Assembly: GCF_023555495.1 (NCBI RefSeq) | Contig: NZ_JALCZO010000007.1 | Coordinates: 1 to 64,000, forward strand | DNA: 64,000 nt | DNA from: Polaribacter sp. Z022 | GTDB lineage: Bacteria; Bacteroidota; Bacteroidia; Flavobacteriales; Flavobacteriaceae | Direction of reading: 5' to 3' | Shown: positions 54,400 to 63,561 of the stretch, one piece after another | Numbering within the stretch: the first letter of the stretch is position 1 | Layout: every line of letters starts with the position of its first letter | The notes under the pieces: generated by a model | Told to the model about the DNA's origin: nothing | Database searches by the model: none | The model's input: only the letters and a program-made list of their open reading frames with translations | Made by a program: the position numbers and the translations under genes

Positions 54400-54426
54400 A
54401 GGTTGCTTTTATAGCAACCTTTTTTT
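54400..54426 (+). terminator. Rho-independent terminator after the DUF805 genes
   Basis: AGGTTGCT (54400-54407) pairs with AGCAACCT (54413-54420) around TTTAT, followed by a run of T to 54426. Confidence 0.93.
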
Positions 54427-54471
54427 GTTTATTATTTCTTTAGATTAATGATTTTAGCAATGAAATAAAAG

Positions 54472-54479
54472 TACATTTG
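54472..54479 (+). promoter_or_regulatory. Putative -7 box close to the Bcr/CflA start
   Basis: TACATTTG matches TAnnTTTG and ends only 4 bases before the GTG at 54484. If transcription starts about 7 bases downstream of this box, the mRNA would have almost no leader. An alternative start is the internal ATG at 54526. Confidence 0.4.
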
Positions 54480-54483
54480 CATC

Positions 54484-55695
54484 GTGAATATTAGACAAAA
54501 ATCAGAAACAGAATTTATAATTGTAATGGCATCTTTAATGTCGTTAGTTGCATTAGCAATAGACGCTTTATTACCTGCAATTTCAGATATAAGTATTTCA
54601 TTAAATATATCAGATCCTAAAAACAGTCAATTGTTTATAACAATGATTTTTTTAGGATTGGGTTTTGGGCAGTTACTCTCAGGTCCATTATCTGATAGTT
54701 TTGGTAGAAAACCTATAATTTATATAGGTTTTACTGTGTTTGTTTTGGCTAGTATTATTTGTGTTTTTTCCACAAATTTAGAAATGATGATTGTTGGTAG
54801 AGTTCTACAAGGAATAGGACTTTCTGCCCCAAGAACTATAAGTATTGCCATGGTTAGAGATCGTTTTAGTGGCAATTATATGGCAAGAGTAATGTCTTTT
54901 ATTGTTGTTATTTTTTTATTAGTACCAATTATAGCTCCTGCCATTGGTAAAATAATGTTAGATACTTTGGGGTGGAAATCTATATTTTACAGTCAATTGT
55001 TATTTGGTCTTTTTACAATGATTTGGGTTTGGAAAAGACAACCAGAAACTTTAAAAAAAGAAAAAAGAATTAAGTTTAAAGGCTCTCTTTTTATTGATGG
55101 TACAAAAGAATTTTTAAAGCATAAATACGCAATAGTTTTTACACTTTTTTCTGGGTTTATTACAGGATCTTTTATGGTGTATTTAAGTGCGAGTCAGCAA
55201 ATTTTTGAAGAACAATACAACTTAAAAGAAAAGTTTCCATACATATTTGCTGCATTAGCTATTAGTATTGGTTTGGCAACATATTTAAATGGAAAAATTG
55301 TAGTAAAACTTGGTATGTATAAGCTGGTAACTATTTTTACATTGGCTTTTACAATTATATCTTTAGTGTATATTCTACTTTTTTATAGAGAAAGTAACCC
55401 AAACATATTCATTTTACTTGCTTTTTTTGGTTTACAATTCTTTGCAATCGGTTTTCTTTTTGGAAACACAAGAGCTTTAGCTATGGAACCTATAGGTCAT
55501 ATAGCAGGAATTGGTGCTGCAATAAATGGTTTTGTTTCTACAATTATGGCAGTACCAATTGCTACTTTTATTGGAAGTTTTTTAAACACCTCTGTTTTAC
55601 CTATGTTTATTGGTTTTTTTGTATGTGGTGTTATCTCTTTACTTTTATTACTGTATTTAAAAATATCAAAAAAAGAGAAAAAAAACGTATTTTAA
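54484..55695 (+). CDS. Bcr/CflA-type multidrug efflux MFS transporter
   Basis: The 403-residue protein has twelve membrane helices and the Bcr/CflA pattern: EFIIVMASLMSLVALAIDAL at the start, GLGFGQLLSGPLSDSFGRKP (motif A) and VGRVLQGIGLSAPRTISIAM. It exports drugs or small metabolites with a proton gradient. The GTG at 54484 is retained because helix 1 needs the preceding residues. A possible -7 box almost abuts this start. It is followed by a convergent minus-strand gene. Confidence 0.9.
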   Translation: MNIRQKSETEFIIVMASLMSLVALAIDALLPAISDISISLNISDPKNSQLFITMIFLGLGFGQLLSGPLSDSFGRKPIIYIGFTVFVLASIICVFSTNLEMMIVGRVLQGIGLSAPRTISIAMVRDRFSGNYMARVMSFIVVIFLLVPIIAPAIGKIMLDTLGWKSIFYSQLLFGLFTMIWVWKRQPETLKKEKRIKFKGSLFIDGTKEFLKHKYAIVFTLFSGFITGSFMVYLSASQQIFEEQYNLKEKFPYIFAALAISIGLATYLNGKIVVKLGMYKLVTIFTLAFTIISLVYILLFYRESNPNIFILLAFFGLQFFAIGFLFGNTRALAMEPIGHIAGIGAAINGFVSTIMAVPIATFIGSFLNTSVLPMFIGFFVCGVISLLLLLYLKISKKEKKNVF

Positions 55696-55700
55696 ATTGA

Positions 55701-56219
55701 TTATTTCTTATAATTACTCCAAGTTCCTTTATATAACATTTTGCTATTTAATTTGAGATCTACGCTATTGTTAGGGTAATAATTAATCAGTAAGTCATAA
55801 TCTGTTTTTGCCCCTTTTAAGGTATATTTATTTGAAAATGAATTATCCTTAGAGTTAAAGTTTTCTTTTTCCAATATAAAATTTCCTTTAAACAAAAATC
55901 TTTCAGATTCATTTTTATATAATCTTAAATAAATACTATCTTTTTTAATTAAAATAAAATTATCGTCTTTTCTAAGATTGATTATATTATTCTGAAAACT
56001 TCTAAGATTATAAGAATTATCAATAGGCCCTGTTTGATTAACAATGCTCTCATCAACCTGAGAGTTCCTTTTAATTTTTAACCCTGTTTTTATAGCTTTA
56101 TCAAAATATGAAATAATATTTTTTTGATCAAACTCTTTACTTATAGATTGTTTGCTAGTAGATTTAGAACTTGAACAACTCATAAAAACTACAATAATAC
56201 TTAATACTACTATTCTCAT
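55701..56219 (-). CDS. Lipoprotein of unknown function
   Basis: ATG 56219 is preferred over a TTG nine codons upstream, because it gives the lipoprotein signal VVFMSC (C14). The 172-residue product has a beta-rich C-terminus (IYLRLYKNESERFLFKGNFI, DYDLLINYYPNNSVDLKLNS). No known family was recognised. It ends 5 bases from the convergent transporter stop. Confidence 0.7.
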   Translation of the reverse strand: MRIVVLSIIVVFMSCSSSKSTSKQSISKEFDQKNIISYFDKAIKTGLKIKRNSQVDESIVNQTGPIDNSYNLRSFQNNIINLRKDDNFILIKKDSIYLRLYKNESERFLFKGNFILEKENFNSKDNSFSNKYTLKGAKTDYDLLINYYPNNSVDLKLNSKMLYKGTWSNYKK

Positions 56220-56295
56220 AACATTTTTTTTAATTTTATATAACAAAGATTATACCAAAAATTAAATAGTATTTTTGATTTTTTAAAAAATAGAA

Positions 56296-57000
56296 ATGAG
56301 TTTACAAATAATTTTTGAAGATGAATATTTACTATGCGTAAGTAAACCTAATAATATGTTAGTGCATCATGCATATCATTCTAGAAACGTTGCTGATGAA
56401 ACCTCACTTTTGCAATTAATTTTAGATGAAACTAGTTTAAAGGTATATCCAATTCATAGATTGGATAGAAAAACATCTGGAATAATATTATTCGCAAAAG
56501 AAACTAAATATGTTTCTAAATTTCAAGATTTGTTTACTAACAATGAAATTATAAAAACATATTATGGAGTTGTTAGAGGGTTTTCTCCAGAAACTAAAAT
56601 TATAGATTCTCCTGTAAAAGGACGTGATGCAAACGTACATAAAGAAGCGTTAACACATTTAAAAACTTTAGAGCAAGTTACACTAGATATTCCTGTTAAA
56701 CCCTATGATTCTTCACGTTATAGTTTGGTAGCTTTTACTCCTAAAACTGGTAGAATGCATCAATTACGTGTGCATTCTAATAAAATAAGTCATCCATTAA
56801 TTGGAGATCCAAAATATGGAGATAAAAACCATAATATTATGTTTGAAGAAAATTTTGATTGTAAAAACATGTTTTTACATGCAGGTAAATTAGAATTCAC
56901 ACACCCATTTACTAAAGAAAAACTAGTTTTAAAAGCACCTTTTCCTAAAGATTGGTTGTTATTGTTTAATGAGTTTTCTTGGAAAAACCCATTAGAATAA
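56296..57000 (+). CDS. truC: RluA-family pseudouridine synthase, TruC-like
   Basis: The 234-residue single-domain enzyme carries HRLDRKTSG with the catalytic D57, plus FTPKTGRMHQLRVHSNKI and HPLIGDPKYGDKNHN. There is no S4 domain. The length and the YPIHRLDRKTSGIILFA pattern fit TruC, which makes pseudouridine-65 in tRNA; another RluA-type specificity is possible. Its stop lies just before the family D repeat. Confidence 0.8.
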   Translation: MSLQIIFEDEYLLCVSKPNNMLVHHAYHSRNVADETSLLQLILDETSLKVYPIHRLDRKTSGIILFAKETKYVSKFQDLFTNNEIIKTYYGVVRGFSPETKIIDSPVKGRDANVHKEALTHLKTLEQVTLDIPVKPYDSSRYSLVAFTPKTGRMHQLRVHSNKISHPLIGDPKYGDKNHNIMFEENFDCKNMFLHAGKLEFTHPFTKEKLVLKAPFPKDWLLLFNEFSWKNPLE

Positions 57001-57028
57001 AATAAAATTCTTTTAATAAAAATAGTGT

Positions 57029-57189
57029 GCAAACAAGTTTAGCCCTGATAGAACGATCTGTTTGAGCTCTTTTTAAATTTAAGTTTCAGTAGCTTTTAAT
57101 GACAACTAAATTGTTTATAAATAACAGTTGCTCAAATAAACTCAGCATAAAAAAGCGAGTAGTGATAGCAGGTAAAAGCTTCTAAAAAC
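57029..57189. repeat. Two-armed repeat, family D, at convergent gene ends
   Basis: The left arm (57029-57075; starts GCAAACAAGTTTAGCCC, ends GAGCTCTTTTT) and right arm (57149-57189; AAAAAAGCGAGTAGTG...GCTTCTAAAAA) recur at 63416-63462 and 63519-63560. The two copies differ in the middle. Both lie between a plus-strand gene and a minus-strand gene that converge, so a terminator role is plausible. Confidence 0.8.
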
Positions 57190-57190
57190 T

Positions 57191-58195
57191 TTACTCTAAA
57201 ACCTTTAAAACCAATTTTCCTGTTTTTTCTCCCGAAAATAATCTGTTATAAGTTTCTTGAAAATTTTCAATTCCCTCATAAACATCTTCTTTAGATTTTA
57301 GTTTTCCTTCTTGCAACCAAATAGCCATTTGTTTTGCTGCTTTTCCAAAATCTTTGGTATAATCCATTACAACCATACCTTTCATTGTAGAGCGAGTTAC
57401 TAAAAGTGATAGATAATTACTTGGTCCGTTAACTTTTTTCTTGTTATTATATTGAGAAATTGCACCACAAATAACAACAGTAGCATGCATTCTTAACTTA
57501 CTTAGAGCAGCATCTAAAATAACGCCCCCTACATTATCAAAATAGACATCAATTCCTTTTGGGCATTTCTTTTTTAAAGCAGTGTAAATGTTTTCTGATT
57601 TGTAATCTATAGCTGCATCAAAACCTAGTTCATTAACAATATAATCGCATTTTTCTTTACCACCTGCAATTCCTACAACTTTGCAACCTTTAATTTTTGC
57701 AATTTGGCCTACAATACTTCCTACAGCTCCTGCAGCCCCAGAAACCAAAACAATGTCTCCTTCCTTAATTTTAGCTACTTCTAAAATTCCAAAATAAGCA
57801 GTCATTCCAGTCATACCTAAAGTTCCTAAATAGGTTGGCATAGGTGCAATACTTTCATCTACCTTATAACATCCTTCTCCATTAGAAACAATATATTGTT
57901 GTACTCCTCCCCAACCAGAAACACAATCGCCAATTTGAAAATTAGGGTTGTTGTTATTTTTAACAACTTTTCCTATGGCTCCTGCCCTCATAACACTATC
58001 TAAGGCAACTGGTGGTATGTATGATTTGGTGTCATTCATCCAACCACGCATTGCAGGATCTAAAGAAATGTAATGTTGCTCTATTAAAATTTCTCCTTCT
58101 TCTAATTCTGGAATTGGGTTGTTTTCTAATTGCCAAGTATCTTTATCTGGCTTACCAATAGGACGTTTTTTAAAAATGATTTGCTTATTAGTCAT
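57191..58195 (-). CDS. NADP-dependent medium-chain oxidoreductase
   Basis: ATG 58195 is chosen (ATG 58213 is an alternative). The 334-residue protein belongs to the prostaglandin reductase/CurA-like MDR group: DPAMRGWMND, GTLGMTGMTAYFGI, VSGAAGAVGSIVGQIAKIKG (nucleotide-binding), FDNVGG, and GAISQYN. It reduces activated C=C bonds with NADPH. It follows the E1 gene on the same strand, 32 bases apart, but a metabolic link is not obvious. Confidence 0.92.
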   Translation of the reverse strand: MTNKQIIFKKRPIGKPDKDTWQLENNPIPELEEGEILIEQHYISLDPAMRGWMNDTKSYIPPVALDSVMRAGAIGKVVKNNNNPNFQIGDCVSGWGGVQQYIVSNGEGCYKVDESIAPMPTYLGTLGMTGMTAYFGILEVAKIKEGDIVLVSGAAGAVGSIVGQIAKIKGCKVVGIAGGKEKCDYIVNELGFDAAIDYKSENIYTALKKKCPKGIDVYFDNVGGVILDAALSKLRMHATVVICGAISQYNNKKKVNGPSNYLSLLVTRSTMKGMVVMDYTKDFGKAAKQMAIWLQEGKLKSKEDVYEGIENFQETYNRLFSGEKTGKLVLKVLE

Positions 58196-58227
58196 AGTGT
58201 TTTTTTTATGCATTAAAAATAGGAATT

Positions 58228-60216
58228 TTAATATTCTAACAAAGTTAAAATGCTTTTTTCTAATTTATTTTTTCCCAAATATTGATTTTCTAATCCTTTA
58301 TCAAAAGGAATTGGAGTTTCTGCACTTGCTACTCTTTTTACAGGAGCATCTAAAAACTCAAAGCAATTTTCATTTATCAAGGCAGAAATATCACTTGCAA
58401 TTCCTCCAAATAACGAATCTTCTTGAACAATAATTGCCTTTCCTGTTTTTTTAACAGAATTATAAATAGTTTTAGTATCTAAAGGTTGTAATGTTCTTAA
58501 ATCTATTAAATCTGCAGAGATATTATTAAGTTTTTCTAAAACCTCTAAAGACCAATGAACTGTTGCACCATAAGCAATAATGGTTATGTTGTTTCCCTCT
58601 TTTAAAAGTGAAGCTTTGCCAATTTCTGTTGTAAAATAGTTTTCTGAAACATCTTGATAAACTGATCTATACAATGCTTTATGTTCGAAAAATAATACAG
58701 GATTTGGATCGTTTATAGCTTCAATTAGCAAACCTTTTGCATCTTGAGGAAATGCAGGGTAAACAACCTTAAGACCAGGTGTTTTGGTAAACCAAGCTTC
58801 ATTGGTTTGACTATGAAAAGGACCAGCTCCTACTCCTGCTCCACATGGCATTCTAACAACAACATTAGCATTTTGACCCCATCTATAGTGAGATTTAGCT
58901 AATAAATTTACAATAGGATTAAATCCTGTTGAAGCAAAATCTGAAAATTGCATTTCCATCACAGATTTTATTCCATTTATAGACAAACCATATGCAGTAG
59001 ATACAATTGCGGACTCGCAAATTGGCGTGTTTCTTACACGTTCTTTACCAAATTGTTCAAGAAAACCATTTGTAATTTTAAAAACACCACCATATTCTGC
59101 TACATCTTGTCCCATAATAACTAAATCATTATATTTTTCCATAGATTGTTTTAAGCCTTCAGAAATAGCATCTACAAAACGAATATTTTTTTTAATAGAA
59201 GATGGTTTTATTGATTGAATATTGTGTTTTTTAAAAACATCTTTTAATTCTGTTTTTATATCTGGACTTACATTGTCTTCATTAAATGCGATTTGAAGAT
59301 GTTTATTAATTTCATGAATAATATCTTCTTTGATAGAAACTTCTATGCTTTCTGTTAAGATTCCTTCGTTCTTTAAATATTCTTGATAATTTTCTAAAGG
59401 ATCTTTAGCTGCCCAAAAATCTAACAAATCTTGAGGAACATATTTAGTTCCACTAGCTTCTTCATGACCTCTCATTCTAAAAGTTTTAAATTCAAGTAAA
59501 ATAGGTCTTGGTTTTTGTCTTACGCTTATAGCTAACTCATTAACTTTAGTGTAAACTTCTAAAATATTGTTTCCATTAATAATGTGGTTTTCCATACCAT
59601 AACCAACTCCTTTGTCTGTAATATCTTTACAGTTAAATTGCTCATTACTAGGTGTAGATAAACCATATCCATTATTTTCTATGCAAAACAAAACAGGTAA
59701 TTTCCAAACTGAAGCTACGTTTAAAGCTTCATGAAAATCTCCTTCGCTTGTACCTCCTTCTCCAGAAAACACAGCACAAACTTTTTTATTTTTCTTTAAA
59801 AGATTAGCTAACGCAATTCCGTCTGCAACACCTAATTGCGGTCCTAAATGCGATATCATTCCTATAATATTGAATTCTTGTGTTCCAAAATGAAAACTTC
59901 TGTCTCTTCCTTTTGTAAAACCATTCATTTTACCTTGCCACTGAGAAAACAATCTATATAAAGGAATGTTTCTTGTGGTAAAAACACCTAAGTTTCTATG
60001 CATTGGTAAAATATATTCATCTGTATTTAGAGCAGAAGTAACTCCTACAGAAATTGCTTCTTGTCCTATACCAGAAAACCATTTAGATATTTTTCCTTGT
60101 CTTAATAGGATTAGCATTTTTTCTTCAATTAAACGTGGTTTTAGCATGTTTTTATACAAGCTTAATAATGTTGTTTCTTGAAGATTATTTTTGATAAAAT
60201 CAATTTTTGAAGACAT
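58228..60216 (-). CDS. Branched-chain-type 2-oxo acid dehydrogenase E1, alpha-beta fusion
   Basis: The 662-residue protein fuses E1 alpha (about 1-320) and E1 beta (about 335-662). The thiamine-diphosphate motif GEGG...NN lies at 152-155 and 181-182, with SGIGQEAISVG and RMRGHEEASG nearby. The beta half has VIMGQDVAEYGGVFKIT, VRNTPICESAIV and EDSLFGGIA. It oxidatively decarboxylates 2-oxo acids to acyl-E2; the fused form is common in Bacteroidota and best fits branched-chain 2-oxo acids. E2 and E3 are not nearby. Confidence 0.88.
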   Translation of the reverse strand: MSSKIDFIKNNLQETTLLSLYKNMLKPRLIEEKMLILLRQGKISKWFSGIGQEAISVGVTSALNTDEYILPMHRNLGVFTTRNIPLYRLFSQWQGKMNGFTKGRDRSFHFGTQEFNIIGMISHLGPQLGVADGIALANLLKKNKKVCAVFSGEGGTSEGDFHEALNVASVWKLPVLFCIENNGYGLSTPSNEQFNCKDITDKGVGYGMENHIINGNNILEVYTKVNELAISVRQKPRPILLEFKTFRMRGHEEASGTKYVPQDLLDFWAAKDPLENYQEYLKNEGILTESIEVSIKEDIIHEINKHLQIAFNEDNVSPDIKTELKDVFKKHNIQSIKPSSIKKNIRFVDAISEGLKQSMEKYNDLVIMGQDVAEYGGVFKITNGFLEQFGKERVRNTPICESAIVSTAYGLSINGIKSVMEMQFSDFASTGFNPIVNLLAKSHYRWGQNANVVVRMPCGAGVGAGPFHSQTNEAWFTKTPGLKVVYPAFPQDAKGLLIEAINDPNPVLFFEHKALYRSVYQDVSENYFTTEIGKASLLKEGNNITIIAYGATVHWSLEVLEKLNNISADLIDLRTLQPLDTKTIYNSVKKTGKAIIVQEDSLFGGIASDISALINENCFEFLDAPVKRVASAETPIPFDKGLENQYLGKNKLEKSILTLLEY

Positions 60217-60278
60217 AAATAATAAATTTCATAATTATTATATAATTGTTCTTATAATAAATACGAAATCTACAAAAA

Positions 60279-60310
60279 AAAATCCTTATCATTTTACTGA
60301 TAAGGATTTT
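60279..60310 (-). terminator. Terminator of the Lrp/AsnC gene
   Basis: AAAATCCTTATCA (60279-60291) pairs perfectly with TGATAAGGATTTT (60298-60310). The minus strand continues with a T tract (60274-60282), so it ends the regulator transcript 20 bases after the stop. Confidence 0.93.
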
Positions 60311-60331
60311 AAATTATTTTAGGAGATGTCT

Positions 60332-60811
60332 TTACAATTCTTGAAAAATTGCGTGCATCATTCTCTTTTTGTCATTAATGCTTTCTTCTAAAGCAATCAT
60401 TGTTTCTGTTCTGTTAACTCCAGGAATATCATCTATTCTATAAATAATGTCTTTAGCATCATTAGTTCCTTTTGCTCTTACTTTACAGAAAATATTGTAT
60501 TTACCTGCAGTTACATATGCAACAGTTACATTAGGTATGCTTCTTAAATCAGCAATTACATTTTGAGTCATAGATGTTTTTTCTAAGTAAACTCCTACAT
60601 GCGCTATAAAAGAATAGCCCATTTTTTCATAATTTAATGTAAGTGTAGATCCTTGAATAATACCTTCATCTTCCATTTTTTTAACACGTACATGAATTGT
60701 ACCAGCAGAAACTAATAATTGCTTTGCAATGTCTGTAAATGGAGTTCTTGCATTCTCGATTAAAATATCTAATATTTGGTGATCGATTTCGTCTAAGATA
60801 AATTTTTTCAT
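60332..60811 (-). CDS. Lrp/AsnC-family transcriptional regulator
   Basis: The 159-residue regulator has an N-terminal HTH (DEIDHQILDILIENARTPFT, then IAKQLLVSAGTIHVRVKKM) and a C-terminal RAM domain (MGYSFIAHVGVYLEKTSM, VTAGKYNIFCKVRAK, and DIPGVNRTETMIAL). Lrp/AsnC proteins sense amino acids and regulate their metabolism. It has its own terminator and precedes the E1 gene on the same strand, so control of that gene is possible but unproven. Confidence 0.92.
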   Translation of the reverse strand: MKKFILDEIDHQILDILIENARTPFTDIAKQLLVSAGTIHVRVKKMEDEGIIQGSTLTLNYEKMGYSFIAHVGVYLEKTSMTQNVIADLRSIPNVTVAYVTAGKYNIFCKVRAKGTNDAKDIIYRIDDIPGVNRTETMIALEESINDKKRMMHAIFQEL

Positions 60812-60887
60812 TTTTTACGTATTATTCAAATTACTGTGCAAATTTATGAATTTAATTTAATTAAACATGTATAAAACTAACAAATAC

Positions 60888-61946
60888 TTAAACAATTTTA
60901 CCTTCGAAAACGATTTCGGAGTGCCCAATTTTCGAATTTAAACGATTTTCGTCTACTTTGTTTAATTTTGAAACAAACTTTTTATCAATAATTTTATCTT
61001 CATATTGGTATGCAATGTCATTTTTTGAATCTGAATATCTATGAATTACATCGTAAAATATTTTGTCATTATTTGGAATATCAAAATACGATTCATAATT
61101 AATAAAAGTATCAGAATTTGAAATATGATGAATTCCTTGAAGTATAGAAAAGAAAGTATATTTTCTACATTCTTCTCTATTATAATCATCTTTATAATGA
61201 CCAGATTCTATTAATATAGTATTGTAACCTAACTTTTGAAAGTTGTCTCCTGTTGCAGTTGGGTAAAACTCATCTGTATATCTACCAACATGATTTGGAA
61301 TGCTGTTTTGTAACATTGCATTCATACTCACAATAACATCCATTGTTTCAATTCTTCCTTTTGTAAGGGCTCTTGTAATTTCTTCTGAAGGAGCTAAAAA
61401 AGAAATTGTTGCAGGATTCTTTGTTCCTTCTACACCAAAAATCGTTCTTTGGTCATGAAGGTTAAAACAAAATTGAGGGTTAAACTCTTCTAAAATTTTA
61501 CGAAGTAATTTACTTTCTTTTGCAGCTCTATCTACAGCATCTCTATTTAAATCTACTTGATTTGCATTTACTCTTGTGTAAGCTTGGGCTCCATCTGGAT
61601 TTAGCATAGGTATAAAAACCAAAGTACATGTTTCTAAAATTTTAGTAAAAACAGTATCAGTTGAATTTAAAATACAATTAAATAAGTCAAACAAGGCTCT
61701 TGTACCTGTACTTTCATTACCATGCATTTGAGACCACAATAATATTTTTTTTGAACCATTACCAATTTTTAATTGCATAATTGGTCTGTTTTCTTCTGAT
61801 GAACCTATTTGAGAAACTTCAAATTTAGATTCATATTTAGAAAATAAACCTTCAATATCTTTAAAAGTTATCCATTTTCCATGCAATGAACTTTCTTTTT
61901 CTTTAGAAAATAAAGTTTCTAAAAAGTCTTTTGATAAAGTATTCAT
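60888..61946 (-). CDS. M14-family zinc carboxypeptidase-like protein
   Basis: The 352-residue protein has zinc ligands H75 and E78 (SQMHGNEST) and H164 (FNLHDQRT), NPDGAQAYTR and NLNRD-like VDLNRD in the substrate pocket, and the likely catalytic E247 in LIESGHYKDD. No signal peptide is seen, so it is probably cytoplasmic. It is divergent from the XRE gene; a dense operator-like array lies between them. Confidence 0.9.
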   Translation of the reverse strand: MNTLSKDFLETLFSKEKESSLHGKWITFKDIEGLFSKYESKFEVSQIGSSEENRPIMQLKIGNGSKKILLWSQMHGNESTGTRALFDLFNCILNSTDTVFTKILETCTLVFIPMLNPDGAQAYTRVNANQVDLNRDAVDRAAKESKLLRKILEEFNPQFCFNLHDQRTIFGVEGTKNPATISFLAPSEEITRALTKGRIETMDVIVSMNAMLQNSIPNHVGRYTDEFYPTATGDNFQKLGYNTILIESGHYKDDYNREECRKYTFFSILQGIHHISNSDTFINYESYFDIPNNDKIFYDVIHRYSDSKNDIAYQYEDKIIDKKFVSKLNKVDENRLNSKIGHSEIVFEGKIV

Positions 61947-62127
61947 AATTATTGAAGTTGTTTAAAAATCAAAAATAAAGCTTTTTTAAAGTACAGTTGC
62001 ATTAATTTTTAAAGCACATCTATTATTTACAGATTTAAATAAAACGAATTAATTTTTAACAATTTCAATTAATTTCCTTTTCAAAATTATTGTTCCTTTT
62101 TTATTTAAAAGCCATTTAATTTAAAGG

Positions 62128-62250
62128 TTTACAATTGTCATTCATACTAATGTTACAATTGTAAAATCATAAATCGTTACAAATGTAAACTGAGGTTTTT
62201 ATTACAATTGTTACTTTTGTAAATTGTAACACGATGTCATTTTACAATTC
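62128..62250. promoter_or_regulatory. Array of TTACAATTGTAA-like sites
   Basis: Six or seven related sites are visible: 62128-62139, 62153-62164 (perfect palindrome TTACAATTGTAA), 62177-62188 (TTACAAATGTAA), 62202-62213, 62211-62222 (TTACTTTTGTAA), 62219-62230 and 62241-62250. The first four are spaced 24-25 bp apart. They occupy part of the 491-base gap between the M14 gene and the XRE gene; a likely function is cooperative binding of a regulator. The rest of the gap has no supported gene. Confidence 0.7.
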
Positions 62251-62386
62251 GATATAAGGCAAACACATAGAATAATTGTATTCTATTTTTTATTTACAAA
62301 AATCTATTTATGAGGTATTTATGTGTTTTATATAAAGTGATTGTTTAACTATATTTTTTAAATAAAAACTATTTAAACGAATATGC

Positions 62387-62423
62387 TTTGATGCTTGTTT
62401 TATAATATTTACATTTGTGTAAA
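62387..62423 (+). promoter_or_regulatory. Promoter and overlapping operator of the XRE gene
   Basis: TTTG (62387-62390), 19 bases, then TACATTTG (62410-62417) fit the Bacteroidota -33/-7 layout. TTTACATTTGTGTAAA (62408-62423) is a palindrome covering the -7 box and is similar to the array upstream. The ATG is at 62438. Confidence 0.65.
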
Positions 62424-62437
62424 GTAATATTATTACA

Positions 62438-62788
62438 ATGGTAAACATAGCTGAATTTACATCTCGTCTAAAAAAAGTAATGGATTTTCATCAATTATCT
62501 GCCTCTATGTTTGCAGATAAAGTGGGTGTTCAACGCTCTAGTATTTCACATATTCTTTCTGGAAGAAATAAACCTAGTTTAGATTTTATATTAAAAGTTA
62601 CCTCAGAATTTACGGATGTTGATATGTATTGGTTGCTAAATGGAAAAGGTAGTTTTCCTAAAGGTGAAAAAAAAGTGACTACCTCTACTCCAACTTTTTT
62701 TGACTCTGGTTCTGAAACCTCAGGAAAAAGTATTCAAAGAATTGTTGTTTTTTATAATGATGGAACTTTTGATGAATACAAAAAATAA
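62438..62788 (+). CDS. XRE-family transcriptional regulator
   Basis: The 116-residue protein has an N-terminal HTH (about 5-60): FTSRLKKVMDFHQLSASMFA, then DKVGVQRSSISHILSGRNKP, with the recognition helix RSSISHILSG. DVDMYWLLNGKGSFPK follows, and a serine/threonine-rich linker leads to a C-terminal FYNDGTFDEY segment. Similar proteins are common in flavobacteria and usually lack an S24 domain. Its promoter overlaps a palindrome similar to the upstream array, so it is probably autoregulated. Confidence 0.88.
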   Translation: MVNIAEFTSRLKKVMDFHQLSASMFADKVGVQRSSISHILSGRNKPSLDFILKVTSEFTDVDMYWLLNGKGSFPKGEKKVTTSTPTFFDSGSETSGKSIQRIVVFYNDGTFDEYKK

Positions 62789-62855
62789 TTTTTCACTTTA
62801 AACTTTCTGCAAAAATTGAAGTCTATATTCATAGACATTTAAATTTACTAACTAC

Positions 62856-63371
62856 ATGCCAAAAAGAAAAACTCCATTTTCGTTTCAAATTAGAATTATA
62901 CACAGATATTTAGGTTTCTTTTTAGCAGGAATTATGTTTGTTTACGCTTTAAGTGGAATTCTTATGGTGTTTAGAAATACTGATTTTTTAAAATCGGAAG
63001 TACTTACAGAAAGACAATTGAAACCTAATTTAAAAGCAAAAGAATTAACTTCTGTTTTTAAAAAAGGAGCCAAAGTCTTAAAGACTGAAGGTGATGTTCT
63101 ATATTTAAAAAACGGAAACTATAATCAGAAAACAGGGGTTGCAACTATAAAAAAAATGAAACTTCCTTTTGTTCTTGATAAAATGGAAAAACTACATAAA
63201 GCAAATACAAATAGTCCTCTTTATTTTTTAAATATCTTTTTTGGGGTTGCATTGCTCTTTTTTGTTTTTTCTGCCTTTTGGATGTACACTCCAAAAATGC
63301 CTGTATTTAAAAAAGGGATGTACTTTGCTGTTGGTGGAATTGTATTAACTTTAATTTTATTGTTTCTATAA
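62856..63371 (+). CDS. PepSY-TM-like membrane protein
   Basis: The 171-residue product has a membrane helix with IRIIHRYLGFFLAGIMFVYA, which matches the PepSY-associated TM helix, then a soluble loop (about 48-115) and two more helices (about 122-141 and 149-171). Such proteins may assist iron uptake or heme handling, but no iron receptor is nearby. It starts 67 bases after the XRE gene on the same strand and may share its transcript. Confidence 0.75.
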   Translation: MPKRKTPFSFQIRIIHRYLGFFLAGIMFVYALSGILMVFRNTDFLKSEVLTERQLKPNLKAKELTSVFKKGAKVLKTEGDVLYLKNGNYNQKTGVATIKKMKLPFVLDKMEKLHKANTNSPLYFLNIFFGVALLFFVFSAFWMYTPKMPVFKKGMYFAVGGIVLTLILLFL

Positions 63372-63415
63372 GTAGATTAAACTTGGAAAATCTATTCTTA
63401 TTCTGAAAATAGTTA

Positions 63416-63560
63416 GCAAACAAGTTTAGCCCAGATTGAACGGCATGTTTGAGCTCTTTTTTAGTGTCAGTTCGAGTGAATTTGTGAAGCATGAACAAAT
63501 TTGTATCGAGAACAAACTAAAAAAAGCGAGTAGTGAAAGCTGGAAATAGCTTCTAAAAAA
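63416..63560. repeat. Family D repeat with a family C element inside
   Basis: The left arm (63416-63462) and right arm (63519-63560) match the copy at 57029-57189. The middle (about 63465-63513) reads GTCAGTTCGAGTGAATTTG...TTTGTATCGAGAAC, a half copy of the family C repeat. It lies between the convergent PepSY-like gene and the radical-SAM gene end. Confidence 0.8.
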
Positions 63561-63561
63561 A

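Noticed and set aside
62128..62250. CRISPR array
   Set aside because: Sites are 12-bp palindromes with short, uneven gaps and no spacer-length units; no cas genes are present.
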